Shown in pieces: positions 35,637 to 45,203 of a stretch of 64,000 bases of DNA. Below the pieces are notes generated by a model. It was not told where the DNA came from. It was given only the letters and a program-made list of their open reading frames with translations, and ran no database searches. The position numbers and the translations under genes were made by a program. Every line of letters begins with the position of its first letter. Positions within the stretch are counted from its first letter, which is position 1. The stretch is from Oceanobacillus timonensis (GTDB taxonomy: Bacteria; Bacillota; Bacilli; Bacillales; Amphibacillaceae), in assembly GCF_900166635.1 (NCBI RefSeq), contig NZ_LT800497.1:3086344-3150343 (forward strand), given 5' to 3'.

Positions 35637-38600
35637 TTATTTCACGACAATTTCTGTTTTACTATAACCTTCTTTTGTTTTATGCACCTCAATAGCTGCC
35701 GGAAAGACGTCTTTGAGTTCTTGAACATGGGAAATAACACCAATCATTCGTCCGGATTGCTGTAGTTGTATCAACGCATCAATAGCTTTACGGAGGGATT
35801 CTTCATCCAATGAGCCGAATCCTTCATCAATAAACATGGTTTGAATCACAATATTTCCTTGAAAGCTTTGGATAACATCACTCATTCCCAGAGCAAGGCA
35901 AAGGGAGGCATGGAATTTCTCTCCTCCAGATAAGGTTTTTACATCCCGTGTCTGGCCTGTATATTGGTCATATACGTCCAATCCTAAACCGCTCTGTTTT
36001 CCGCGTGCTTCCTGACGGTCACTTCTTATCAAGTAGAATTGGCCATTCGAAAGATCATGTAAACGTAAATTGGCAGCCTCAATAATCTGATCCAAATATT
36101 CCATTTGCAAATACCTTTCAAAAGATACCTTCTTCGGATTCTGACCCCGCAGTGTGTCATATAATTCTGTAACAAGCCCGCTTTTCTTTTCCAAATCCGC
36201 TGCCTGAAGATGGAACTCTTGCAGCTGATTGATATAGAATGTCATATCTTTTTTATCCTGCTGCAGCTGCTGTAATTTTTCAAGACTGGATGTTGTTTCT
36301 TGCTTCCATTTCGCTAAAACAGCTTCTATCTCGGATTCATCCTGCTTGGGTTGGCCTTCTAATTTTTTCTCCAGCTCTGAAATTTGCTTTTCCAATTGAT
36401 AACCCTGTTTCTCATAATCCGCGATTTTTTGTTTCACTGATTGATAGGTTGCTTCATCCCATTTCGCTTCCTGATAAGCCTGTTCCGTAAAATCTGCCTG
36501 TTCCAATTTCTCTTGCAACGTTTTTTCCAGCGCTTCTGTTTTCTGCTTCATTTTCGTTTTATTTTCTTTGAGATGATAGACGTCCGCTGTCCATTTTGTA
36601 AAAGCTTCATGAACGTTTTTATAATTTTCCTGAACTTCTTTCCAGCGCTGTTCAAGCTGCTGTTTTTCCGCTTTTAACTTATTGATTTCCGTTTCCAATT
36701 CAGAAAGAACACGTAAAGTTTCAGGAATCTGTGTTAATTGCTGCTGATAGACCGCTTCTTTACTTTGATAATCCGATTGCAGCTGATTGACCTGATTACT
36801 TTTTTCAGTCCATTCCCTCTCCCTTTTCTTCTGATCCTGCCGCTCGCTAGCCAATTCTTTTTTGCATTCAGCTAAACGGACTTTGGAGCGGTTTAAACGG
36901 TCCTCTTCCGCTTTTTGCTGTTTCCCTTTTTCAACGATTTCCTGATAACGTTGTTCCGGGGCGGCATAATCTAACTGATGATGGTCGAGTTCTTCTTCCA
37001 TTTCTTTTCTTTCAGCTTGAAGCGACTTTAAATTCGCATGCTGTTCCCGCCAGACCGACTCATTTTGCTCCATCTGCTTTTTCGCCTGTTCCAGCTCTTC
37101 TTTACTGACTTCTGCCTCTTGTGTTGCTGCTAGAGACGGGTGTTCCAAACTGCCGCAAACCGGGCATGCTTCCCCTTCATGTAAATGGGTCGCCAATACA
37201 TGCGCCTGATTGGCAAACCAAGCCTGTTCCAACCGGGTATAATGTTCTTTTTTTTGCAGATAAACAGCTTCTTTCTCCTTTTGGTCCGTTTCTCCTTTTT
37301 GTATTTGCGCTAATTTATCTCGATATTTTTTCATCAGCATAGCTTGTTCACGCAGAACAGTTAATGCTTCTTTGACTGTATTCAGCTGTTCTGCCTCGTT
37401 GTCTAATTCCTGCTCTTCTTTTTCTAAGTGTTCGATTTTTTTATTTTGTTCTTCCCGGAAACTTTTTAATTTTTCAAGCTGTTCTTTTTCTTGTTTGACG
37501 TCTTCTCCCAGCTTTTTGATTGCTTGTTTCTTTACTTCCAGTTCTTTAACAACAGGTAAAAACCCTTCGAGCCGATTTACTTCTATGGAAATGTTGTCTC
37601 GTTTTTCTGTATTTTCCTGTTCCTTTTTCCAATCAGCTTCCGCCTGCAATTTTTGTTTTTCCATCGTATCTTGCTGCGCTTCCAGCTGTTGCAGCCGCTT
37701 GCTTGCTTCTTGAAACTCTTTACTTGCTTCGTTACGCTGCTGTTCATACGGAAAGATTAATTTTGCCTGTTCAGCTGAAAACAACCCTTTTTTGAGGGTA
37801 TCCATTTCTTTTGCTTGTTCTTTCCAAGCTGTCAGGTTCTTTTGATACATCTCCAGTTCCGAAAAACGTTCATTTATCTGTTTCACTTGAAATAATCGAT
37901 TTTGCGTACGTTCTTGTTGTTTGGACGCCTCTTTATATTGGGTATCCACTTTTGTGATGATGTCTTCATGCTGTTTCAATTCCGTTTGCAAAGCTTCCAT
38001 TATTTGACTCGTGTTGACATGGTCCCGATCTGCCAGTTCACGTATGGGAGAATCTTCCGCGAGTTCCAGAGCAAAAACTTGTGTCCGCAGCTGTTCCATC
38101 CGGTTAAGAATACGCTGATTTTCTGTCTCTATGGCTGCTTTTCTTTGCCGGAGTAATTCATTGAGATATTTATAATGTTCCGTTTTGAACAAGCGTCTCA
38201 AAATTTCTTCCTTATTTTCTGTACCGGAAGTAAGCAGTTTTCGAAATTCACCTTGGGGAAGCATCACAATTTGTTTAAATTGATCCGGTGTCAGCCCAAT
38301 AATATCTTCTACCTTCTGATCAATTTCACTGACCATTTGTCTGTCCACACAAGGGACTTCGCCGTCTGCACGCACTTCATAAAATTCACATTTATCTCCT
38401 GTTTTACTTTTATTCCCTTTTTTAATATGACCAAGCTGCCGGAAAATACGATACGTTTTATCCTGGATTTGAAAAATCAGTTCTGCTGAAGTATGTATTT
38501 CTTCATCTGCAAAGTCACTGCGCAGCATACGCTGATCTTCCCTGTCAGATCCGCTCGCTCTGCCATATAACGCAAAGGCAATTCCGTCAAATAAAGTCGT

Positions 38601-38723
38601 TTTTCCTGCTCCTGTTTTCCCGGAGATAACAAACAATGTATTTCCTTGAAGCTCGGAAAAATCAATCGTCTCTTTTTCTTTATAAGGTCCAAAAGCATTT
38701 AATGTTAAACGTAATGGCTGCAT
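35637..38723 (-). CDS. sbcC: Nuclease SbcCD subunit C
   Basis: SMC-like ATPase of 1028 residues. Walker A ISGKTGAGKTTLFDG lies at about 34-48. Two long coiled coils meet at a Rad50-type zinc hook, CPVCGS (near residue 521). The ABC signature VKTLSGGEKFHASLCLALG is near 920-940 and Walker B FIDEGFGSLDEE near 960. With SbcD it cleaves DNA hairpins and protein-blocked ends. Length is normal. It lies 38 bases after sbcD in the same operon. Large DNA hairpins such as those in the family A and B elements are the kind of structure this enzyme is known to act on. Confidence 0.96.
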   Translation of the reverse strand: MQPLRLTLNAFGPYKEKETIDFSELQGNTLFVISGKTGAGKTTLFDGIAFALYGRASGSDREDQRMLRSDFADEEIHTSAELIFQIQDKTYRIFRQLGHIKKGNKSKTGDKCEFYEVRADGEVPCVDRQMVSEIDQKVEDIIGLTPDQFKQIVMLPQGEFRKLLTSGTENKEEILRRLFKTEHYKYLNELLRQRKAAIETENQRILNRMEQLRTQVFALELAEDSPIRELADRDHVNTSQIMEALQTELKQHEDIITKVDTQYKEASKQQERTQNRLFQVKQINERFSELEMYQKNLTAWKEQAKEMDTLKKGLFSAEQAKLIFPYEQQRNEASKEFQEASKRLQQLEAQQDTMEKQKLQAEADWKKEQENTEKRDNISIEVNRLEGFLPVVKELEVKKQAIKKLGEDVKQEKEQLEKLKSFREEQNKKIEHLEKEEQELDNEAEQLNTVKEALTVLREQAMLMKKYRDKLAQIQKGETDQKEKEAVYLQKKEHYTRLEQAWFANQAHVLATHLHEGEACPVCGSLEHPSLAATQEAEVSKEELEQAKKQMEQNESVWREQHANLKSLQAERKEMEEELDHHQLDYAAPEQRYQEIVEKGKQQKAEEDRLNRSKVRLAECKKELASERQDQKKREREWTEKSNQVNQLQSDYQSKEAVYQQQLTQIPETLRVLSELETEINKLKAEKQQLEQRWKEVQENYKNVHEAFTKWTADVYHLKENKTKMKQKTEALEKTLQEKLEQADFTEQAYQEAKWDEATYQSVKQKIADYEKQGYQLEKQISELEKKLEGQPKQDESEIEAVLAKWKQETTSSLEKLQQLQQDKKDMTFYINQLQEFHLQAADLEKKSGLVTELYDTLRGQNPKKVSFERYLQMEYLDQIIEAANLRLHDLSNGQFYLIRSDRQEARGKQSGLGLDVYDQYTGQTRDVKTLSGGEKFHASLCLALGMSDVIQSFQGNIVIQTMFIDEGFGSLDEESLRKAIDALIQLQQSGRMIGVISHVQELKDVFPAAIEVHKTKEGYSKTEIVVK

Positions 38724-38761
38724 TCTCTTCTCACCTGCTTTTTTATCTGGATGCTTTTCGT

Positions 38762-39910
38762 TTACTGTTTGGCATCCTGGATTTCCTGAAATAGTTCTTT
38801 CATCAACGTATTCATTTCTTCAGACGCTTCTTTATCTGCCACTTCCTGATAAAAAGCATCAAATAATTCCATATCACTCAACCCTGTTTTAGAAGGCTGC
38901 TTTTCATCATGATGATTCCTTTCTACCGTTGTTCTTACTCTTTCCACATGCATGGCATTAGGAAAAATGGATCGTACTTTTTCCATTGGTGATAAAACCG
39001 GCAGTTCATCAAGTAATTGCACAAATACATAGTCTTCGCTCCGAGGCTGTTTATAGATTTCTTCCATTTCCATTTTGACAGAACGGATATCACGTTTCGG
39101 AATAAGCCTTTTTTTCTCAACTTGCATCTCGCCTTTTCCATCCATTTCCACAACGATAAACCCTTTTTGATGATGTTCTTCAGATAAAGAATACTTCAAA
39201 ATAGAACCGGAATAGCGTATTTTTTCATCCAGTACATGATGAGCCTGATGAAGATGTCCCAGCGCTGTATAATGAAAGTCTTCAAATAAGTGGGCATCTA
39301 CATGCTCCGCACCGCCAATAGATAATGGACGTTCCGAATCACTTGTATTTTCTTCTGTTCCGCCGGAAGGAGTCACAAAAGCATGGCCAACATAAACATG
39401 TCGTGCGTCTTTATCCATCTTCTCTTTTATCCGCCCAACTAAAAAAGCTATCGCCTCCTGATGCGTACGAATATCCTCTTCTTGAAACAATGTTTTTACT
39501 ACACTTGGATCAGCATAGGGAATCAGATGAAAATGAACCTCTCCAAATGCATCTGCAAGGACAACAGGTTTTATATCTTCTGACAGCTGGCCAATAATAT
39601 GGTACCCTTTTTCCTTCATCAGCCTGCTGCCAAAATGCAGTCTGCCCGGGCTGTCGTGGTTACCGGCGATTGCTAATACCGGAATACCTAACTCGTTGAC
39701 AATTCGATCCAATGTTTTATCTAACAAATCAACTGCTTCTACCGGCGGAACAGCGCGATCATATAAATCTCCGGCAATAATAACAGCGTCCGGTTTTTCC
39801 TGCTCCACCGCTTCAACAAATTGATTCAGAATATAAGCCTGATCTTCTGTCATATAGAGGCCCTGAACCAGCTTACCTAAATGCCAATCTGCTGTATGAA
39901 TAAATTTCAT
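38762..39910 (-). CDS. sbcD: Nuclease SbcCD subunit D
   Basis: Mre11-type metallophosphoesterase of 382 residues. Phosphoesterase motifs appear in order: FIHTADWHLGK, IAGDLYDRAVPP, IAGNHDSPGRLHFG, then YVGHAFVTP and ALGHLHQAH with the metal-binding His residues. The C-terminal capping region follows. The ATG at 39910 is 8 bases after AAGGTGG and gives the canonical start MKFIHTADWHLG. It is the first gene of sbcDC and lies 48 bases downstream of the EAL-domain gene. Confidence 0.96.
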   Translation of the reverse strand: MKFIHTADWHLGKLVQGLYMTEDQAYILNQFVEAVEQEKPDAVIIAGDLYDRAVPPVEAVDLLDKTLDRIVNELGIPVLAIAGNHDSPGRLHFGSRLMKEKGYHIIGQLSEDIKPVVLADAFGEVHFHLIPYADPSVVKTLFQEEDIRTHQEAIAFLVGRIKEKMDKDARHVYVGHAFVTPSGGTEENTSDSERPLSIGGAEHVDAHLFEDFHYTALGHLHQAHHVLDEKIRYSGSILKYSLSEEHHQKGFIVVEMDGKGEMQVEKKRLIPKRDIRSVKMEMEEIYKQPRSEDYVFVQLLDELPVLSPMEKVRSIFPNAMHVERVRTTVERNHHDEKQPSKTGLSDMELFDAFYQEVADKEASEEMNTLMKELFQEIQDAKQ

Positions 39911-39958
39911 TAAAAAAACCACCTTATTCTGAAAGTTGCTGTAATATATGCGTACCTA

Positions 39959-41173
39959 TTACAGCAACCCCTCTTTTTCTATTAAATAACTATAAGGAAT
40001 ATCAAAAAATATATAGCGTTCTTGGGACAATGGATAAGCATATGTTCTAATCAGCTCTGAACGAGCAATATCTGTGTACAAATCGGATATAATGCCTTTT
40101 TTCTCCATGTTCATCCGCATGATATTCTCAAAAAAGTATGGTCGCCAGCTCCAGTTCTTATGCATTCCTTCCTCCATCAATATCCAATTTCCTTCTTCAT
40201 CTTTCTCCACGTTTGCAGATACCTGCAATCCAACACTATTACAGATATAAATGCGGAAGACAAAGTTTTCACATCCCTCTCCAAGTCTTAACAACCATGT
40301 ATCATCATTCGTCCGTTTCGTACGGGAAAGCAACTCATCAATTTTCCCATAAACGGTATCCAATAATTCATACTGCGCTTTTGCTTTCTGTTGTTCATAA
40401 GTCACAAATTCTCTAAAATACTCGGTTAAATCATTTTTACAGAAATCTTCTTCTATAAAATCCTGTTGCGGGTTCGTCAGATAACTTCCCTGATAATATT
40501 CCCCGCCGCTTTGCCAGGCAAAATTCAATTGTTTATAAGAACGTATTCCTTTGAATAATAAGGATGCGCCAATTTTTCTGGATAACATGGATACACCAAA
40601 GTAAACGTCTTTGTATAAATGCGGCAGCAAATCATCTTTCAAAAAGGATGTATCTACCTTAATAAAAGAAGGATGCAGAACAGCCAGCTGATTTAAACTG
40701 CCACTGGGATTTGCCATTTCAATACTTATTTTAACACCAATTGTTTTTAAATATTTTATGATATGGTTCAATTGGCCTGTGTTTTCCGGTAAGCAGGTAT
40801 CCTTGATTTCAAGAATAATGTTATTTAAGTCTAACCCTTGTTCCTGATAGCTGTGTAATAAATGAATGAATGCTTCCCCGTTATCACGAACGAATAATGC
40901 TGCATCATAATATAAAGTAAGATGTCCTGAAAAACCGTCTTGTAATTTCTTCTCAATCGCTTTCTGATGAATATATTGATTTACTTCCAACCGAAATTCA
41001 TCCGGAATAGAAGGGTCATCGAAAAGCCAGTCTAAACGCTGCTCTTTGTTATTTTCATCTAAGAAATAAGCAATTACTTCATAGCCGCTCACAAGTTGTT
41101 TGTCTGCACGGATAATCGGTTTATAATAAGGAAGTAATTGTTCTAAATCTATCAAAATATCTAATGGATCCAT
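39959..41173 (-). CDS. ykuI: YkuI-like protein with a degenerate EAL domain
   Basis: Protein of 404 residues. The N-terminal ~250 residues fold like an EAL cyclic-di-GMP phosphodiesterase: EVIAYF with Glu32 at the EAL position, ILEIKDTCLP with the second Glu, and IKVDTSFLKDD with Lys and Asp. However, the usual DDFG metal-ligand motif is replaced by IEMANPSGSL, and the VAEGIE region reads LLFKGIRS. The C-terminal ~140 residues match the YkuI-type sensory (PAS-like) domain. It is probably a c-di-GMP binding protein without hydrolysis, an inference. It may be co-transcribed with sbcDC. Confidence 0.82.
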   Translation of the reverse strand: MDPLDILIDLEQLLPYYKPIIRADKQLVSGYEVIAYFLDENNKEQRLDWLFDDPSIPDEFRLEVNQYIHQKAIEKKLQDGFSGHLTLYYDAALFVRDNGEAFIHLLHSYQEQGLDLNNIILEIKDTCLPENTGQLNHIIKYLKTIGVKISIEMANPSGSLNQLAVLHPSFIKVDTSFLKDDLLPHLYKDVYFGVSMLSRKIGASLLFKGIRSYKQLNFAWQSGGEYYQGSYLTNPQQDFIEEDFCKNDLTEYFREFVTYEQQKAKAQYELLDTVYGKIDELLSRTKRTNDDTWLLRLGEGCENFVFRIYICNSVGLQVSANVEKDEEGNWILMEEGMHKNWSWRPYFFENIMRMNMEKKGIISDLYTDIARSELIRTYAYPLSQERYIFFDIPYSYLIEKEGLL

Positions 41174-41376
41174 GGTGACTCCCCCTTCCTTTCATTATAG
41201 CATATTCTCATTTGGACTTGATTGTATTTCATTTTCTTTACACAGCAACATATTTTTTAAATTTTTCCTAATACTACTATTTGAAATCATTGTCAAGCTT
41301 TTTTTGGCATGTTTCGACATTTTTCAAAAATATGTAGAAGTTTTCATGAACATTTTGTGAAGTGTTTTTCAATCTC

Positions 41377-41405
41377 TTGTAATTTGTCTACATGCGTATT
41401 AATAT
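41377..41405 (+). promoter_or_regulatory. Candidate promoter upstream of qoxA
   Basis: TTGTAA (41377-41382) and TAATAT (41400-41405) with a 17-base gap. The inverted-repeat element at 41476-41594 lies between this and qoxA, so it would be transcribed in the leader. Other promoters in this A+T-rich region are possible. Confidence 0.35.
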
Positions 41406-41475
41406 TATTCCTGCCATAAAGCAATACTAAATTAATTGTGTGTTCATTCAAAATTTGGACAACCTCTTAATAAAC

Positions 41476-41594
41476 GGGGATGTTCAAAAAGTTGTTACAT
41501 GTTTTTAACAGGATGAACAATCGCAATAAAGGCGATTTTGACAAAAAAGTCATTATCTCGCCGTTTATCGTTTATTACCTTTTTGAACACCCTC
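41476..41594. repeat. Small inverted-repeat element in the qox leader (family C)
   Basis: GGGGATGTTCAAAAAG (41476-41491) is nearly the inverse of CTTTTTGAACACCCTC (41579-41594), matching at 14 of 16 positions. The 119-bp interior has further short fold-backs (ATCGCAATAAAGGCGAT). It looks like a miniature mobile element of one copy in this window, 46 bases before the qoxA start. Confidence 0.6.
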
Positions 41595-41640
41595 TAAAAG
41601 ATATCAAACGAAATACAACATCAAAGGAAGGGGTATCAAC

Positions 41641-42525
41641 ATGAAATTAAAGTGGACCTATTTAGCATTTTTAACAGCTATTACCGCTTTTCTTGCAGGC
41701 TGTGAACCGTTACTCGTACTTGATCCAAAGGGTCCTCAAGCAGATACAACTGCAACAGTGATTTGGATATCAATCATTACAATGTCTTTCATTGTGATTG
41801 TTGTTTTAGTAATGCTTGCAGTTATTTTATTTAAATACAGAGCATCAAAACAAGATCCTGACTATGAGCCGCCCCATATTGAAGGAAATAAATATGTGGA
41901 AGGAATCATTGTTACGGTTCCAATTCTTATTGTTGCTTTCTTATCCATTGTTTCCGCCATGTCCATCTATTCGGTGGAAAGCGCACCAGAAGGATATGAA
42001 GAAGATGAACCTCTTGTTATTTATGCGTCGTCTTCCAATTGGAAGTGGCATTTCAGTTATCCGGAACAGGATATTGAAACAGTAAACTATGCTTACATTC
42101 CTACGGATCAAAATGTTGAGTTTCGCTTATATTCACACGGTACTATTTCAAGCTTTTGGGTGCCGCAGCTGGCAGGACAGAAATACGCTATGGCTGATAT
42201 GACAAACTACTTAAACGTTGTGGCAGAAGAGCCGGGAGAATATATTGGAAGAAACTCCAACTTTAATGGAGAAGGTTTTGCAGAAAATGAATTTTTAGTA
42301 ACAGCCATGTCTCCAAGTGATTTTGATTCATGGGTAGAAGATGTTCATAATACTGCTGACCCGTTAACGGAAGAAACATTTGAAGAATTATTAGAGCCTG
42401 GACATTTAGGTCAACAGACGTTTACTGGTACACACCAAGAATTCAAACCTGCACCTGAAGGAGAAAACAGTCCTCACGATCATGGTGATGGTGGTCACGG
42501 CGGCCACGGAGGTCATGACCACTAA
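41641..42525 (+). CDS. qoxA: Quinol oxidase aa3-600 subunit II
   Basis: Protein of 294 residues. The lipoprotein signal ends at FLAGC with Cys21 as lipidation site. Two membrane helices (about 40-66 and 85-108) precede an extracellular cupredoxin-like domain (ASSSNWKWHFSYPEQ, EFRLYSHGTISSFWVPQLAG). The CuA ligands of cytochrome c oxidases are missing, as expected for a menaquinol oxidase. The C-terminus is rich in His and Gly (HDHGDGGHGGHGGHDH). It is the first gene of qoxABCD and is preceded by AAGGAAGGGG. Confidence 0.95.
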   Translation: MKLKWTYLAFLTAITAFLAGCEPLLVLDPKGPQADTTATVIWISIITMSFIVIVVLVMLAVILFKYRASKQDPDYEPPHIEGNKYVEGIIVTVPILIVAFLSIVSAMSIYSVESAPEGYEEDEPLVIYASSSNWKWHFSYPEQDIETVNYAYIPTDQNVEFRLYSHGTISSFWVPQLAGQKYAMADMTNYLNVVAEEPGEYIGRNSNFNGEGFAENEFLVTAMSPSDFDSWVEDVHNTADPLTEETFEELLEPGHLGQQTFTGTHQEFKPAPEGENSPHDHGDGGHGGHGGHDH

Positions 42526-42650
42526 GGACGTCACTAGCACGAAGAATGACTCCGATAATGAAAAAAGCAAATTTGCTAAGGAATTAGCGGATACAGCTTT
42601 TTCTTTAGGTGTTTCAAATATCTATGCTCTAGAAAGGAGTTACGAATACA

Positions 42651-44600
42651 ATGGATTTTTTAGATAGATTTTCTATTCCACCCAGCGATGACCCGATGAT
42701 TTATGCATCCATGGTTGCCATTGCACTCGTCAGTATTGCAATTGTAGCAGGAGTTACCTATTTCAAAAAATGGGGTTATCTATGGAATGAGTGGTTAACA
42801 ACTGTCGACCACAAACGCATCGGGATGATGTATATTATTTCAGCGTTACTGATGCTTTTCAGAGGTGGCGCGGACGCCGTTATGATGCGTCTACAAACGG
42901 CTGTTCCAGATAATTCATTCTTAGATGCACAGCATTATAACGAAATCTTTACCACCCATGGTGTTGTTATGATTTTCTTCATGGCAATGGCCTTTATTAT
43001 TGGTATGATGAACTTTGTTGTTCCGTTGCAAATCGGAGCTAGAGATGTTGCCTTTCCGCGCTTAAACGCACTCAGCTTCTGGTTATATTTTGCCGGAGCA
43101 ATGCTGTTTAACCTGTCCTTCGTCGTCGGAGGTTCTCCGGATGCCGGATGGACAAACTATTACCCATTAGCAGGTACAGAATTTAGTGAACATGTTGGGG
43201 TAAACTACTACAACTGGGCACTGCAAATTTCCGGTATCGGAACGCTAATGACAGGTATTAACTTTATTGCTACGATTATGAAAATGCGTGCACCGGGTAT
43301 GACACTAATGAAAATGCCAATGTTTACTTGGTCTGCATTAATCACAAACCTGATTATTGTATTTGCTTTCCCGGTACTAACCATTGCTTTATTAATGGGA
43401 ACGCTGGACCGTCAATTCTTTACGAACTTCTTCACAACCGGAGATGGCGGTATGGATATGATGTGGGCGAACCTGTTCTGGGTTTGGGGACACCCTGAAG
43501 TGTATATTTTAATACTCCCTGCATTCGGGATTTACTCACAAATTATCTCTACGTTCTCACAGCGTAATTTATATGGGTATAAATCGATGGTGGCATCGAT
43601 GGTTATTATTTCCTTGCTGTCCTTCGTTGTATGGGTTCACCACTTCTTTACAATGGGACAAGGCGCAATGGCAAACAGTATCTTCTCGATTACGACGATG
43701 GCAATTGCTGTGCCGACGGGGATTAAGATATTCAACTGGCTGTTGACGATGTGGCGAGGTAAGATCAGATTCACCACCCCAATGATGTATTCTGTGGCAT
43801 TTATTCCACTGTTTACCATTGGCGGGGTTACTGGTGTTATGCTCGCAATGGCAAGCGCCGATTATCAATATCACAATACCATGTTCCTAGTAGCGCACTT
43901 CCACAACGTGATTATTCCTGGTGTGGTATTTGCAATGATTGCCGGATTCATTTACTACTTCCCGAAAATGTTCGGTTTCATGTTAAATGAACGAATCGGT
44001 AAATGGGCATTCTGGAATATCGTTATTGGTTTCTGTCTTGCCTTCTTCCCGATGTATATTACCGGGTTAAACGGACAAGCACGGAGAATGTATACGTACT
44101 CTGAATCAGCAGGTTTCGGACCATTAAGCATGTTATCCTTCTTCGGAGCATTACTAATGGCAATTGGATTCATCATACTCGTATATAACGTGTATTACAG
44201 TTTCCGTCATGCGCCAAGAAATGTTGGCGATGATCCTTGGAACGCTCGTTCACTTGAATGGGCTACGCATAACCCTGTTCCAGAATACAACTTTGCGATT
44301 ACACCAAATGTTAACTCAAGCGAAGCATTCTGGGATTATAAGAAAAACGGACATGACCTGTTTAAAGGCGGTATTAAGGACATTCACATGCCGAATAACA
44401 GCGGCTGGTCCATTATTCTGGCCGGTATCTTCTTTGTCTTTGGCTTTTTCTTTGTATTCCATGTATGGGTCGGGGTCATTATCTCCTTCTTAGGAATCAT
44501 TGCCTGTCTGATTTTCCGTTCATTCGAAAAAGATGACGGACATCACATTCATAAAGAAGAAATCGAGGAAACTGAAAATAAATTTGGAGGTGCTAAATAA
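42651..44600 (+). CDS. qoxB: Quinol oxidase aa3-600 subunit I
   Basis: Heme-copper oxidase subunit I of 649 residues with about 14 to 15 membrane helices. The CuB ligand and the crosslinked Tyr are in WGHPEVYI (His281, Tyr285), followed by the His pair 330-331 in WVHHFFTMG. Heme ligands His416 and His418 are in VAHFHNVIIPG, and a further His is in FTTHGVVMIFFM. It reduces oxygen to water with electrons from menaquinol and pumps protons. AAAGGAG lies 11 bases before the ATG. It overlaps qoxC by one base. Confidence 0.97.
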   Translation: MDFLDRFSIPPSDDPMIYASMVAIALVSIAIVAGVTYFKKWGYLWNEWLTTVDHKRIGMMYIISALLMLFRGGADAVMMRLQTAVPDNSFLDAQHYNEIFTTHGVVMIFFMAMAFIIGMMNFVVPLQIGARDVAFPRLNALSFWLYFAGAMLFNLSFVVGGSPDAGWTNYYPLAGTEFSEHVGVNYYNWALQISGIGTLMTGINFIATIMKMRAPGMTLMKMPMFTWSALITNLIIVFAFPVLTIALLMGTLDRQFFTNFFTTGDGGMDMMWANLFWVWGHPEVYILILPAFGIYSQIISTFSQRNLYGYKSMVASMVIISLLSFVVWVHHFFTMGQGAMANSIFSITTMAIAVPTGIKIFNWLLTMWRGKIRFTTPMMYSVAFIPLFTIGGVTGVMLAMASADYQYHNTMFLVAHFHNVIIPGVVFAMIAGFIYYFPKMFGFMLNERIGKWAFWNIVIGFCLAFFPMYITGLNGQARRMYTYSESAGFGPLSMLSFFGALLMAIGFIILVYNVYYSFRHAPRNVGDDPWNARSLEWATHNPVPEYNFAITPNVNSSEAFWDYKKNGHDLFKGGIKDIHMPNNSGWSIILAGIFFVFGFFFVFHVWVGVIISFLGIIACLIFRSFEKDDGHHIHKEEIEETENKFGGAK

Positions 44601-45202
44601 TGAAACAAGATTCTCAAAATCTGCCTCTTGAATATAGCACCGAAACGAATAAAATGAATATCCTGGGATTCTGGATTTTCCTAAGTGCGGAAATCATGCT
44701 GTTTGCGACACTGTTTACCACTTACTTTGTTTATGTAGACCGTGGCGTTGGCAGCGGTCCTGCCGGGTCAGAGATTTTCGAATTGCCACCGGTATTGATC
44801 GAGACATTTGTTCTCTTAACAAGTAGTTTTACGATTGGATTAGCCGTCCATGCGATGCGTATTAAACGTGTAAAAGCAATGATCGTGTTCATGGTAATTA
44901 CGCTTCTATTAGGTGCAGGATTCCTAAGCGTAGAAATATATGAATTTATTCATTATTACCATGTTGGCGCAACATTACAGACCAGCGGCTTTACCGCAAC
45001 ACTATTAACAACGCTTGGAACACACGGAGCGCACGTAACTTTCGGACTGTTCTGGGGGCTTATGATTATTATTCAAATCCTGCGTGGCGGTTTAAATGCG
45101 CAGACAGCGAATAAATCATTTATATTCTCTCTTTACTGGCACTTCCTAGACGTTGTATGGATCTTCATTTTCAGCTTTATTTACTTGAAGGGAATGATGT
45201 AA
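44600..45202 (+). CDS. qoxC: Quinol oxidase aa3-600 subunit III
   Basis: Protein of 200 residues with five membrane segments, matching heme-copper oxidase subunit III of the quinol type. FWIFLSAEIMLFATLFTTYF, the Glu-containing SVEIYEFIHYYHVG and THGAHVTFGLFWGLMI are conserved features, and SLYWHFLDVVWIFIFSFIYL is the last helix. It supports proton uptake and stability of subunit I. It overlaps qoxB by one base and qoxD follows immediately. Confidence 0.96.
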   Translation: MKQDSQNLPLEYSTETNKMNILGFWIFLSAEIMLFATLFTTYFVYVDRGVGSGPAGSEIFELPPVLIETFVLLTSSFTIGLAVHAMRIKRVKAMIVFMVITLLLGAGFLSVEIYEFIHYYHVGATLQTSGFTATLLTTLGTHGAHVTFGLFWGLMIIIQILRGGLNAQTANKSFIFSLYWHFLDVVWIFIFSFIYLKGMM

Positions 45203-45203
45203 C

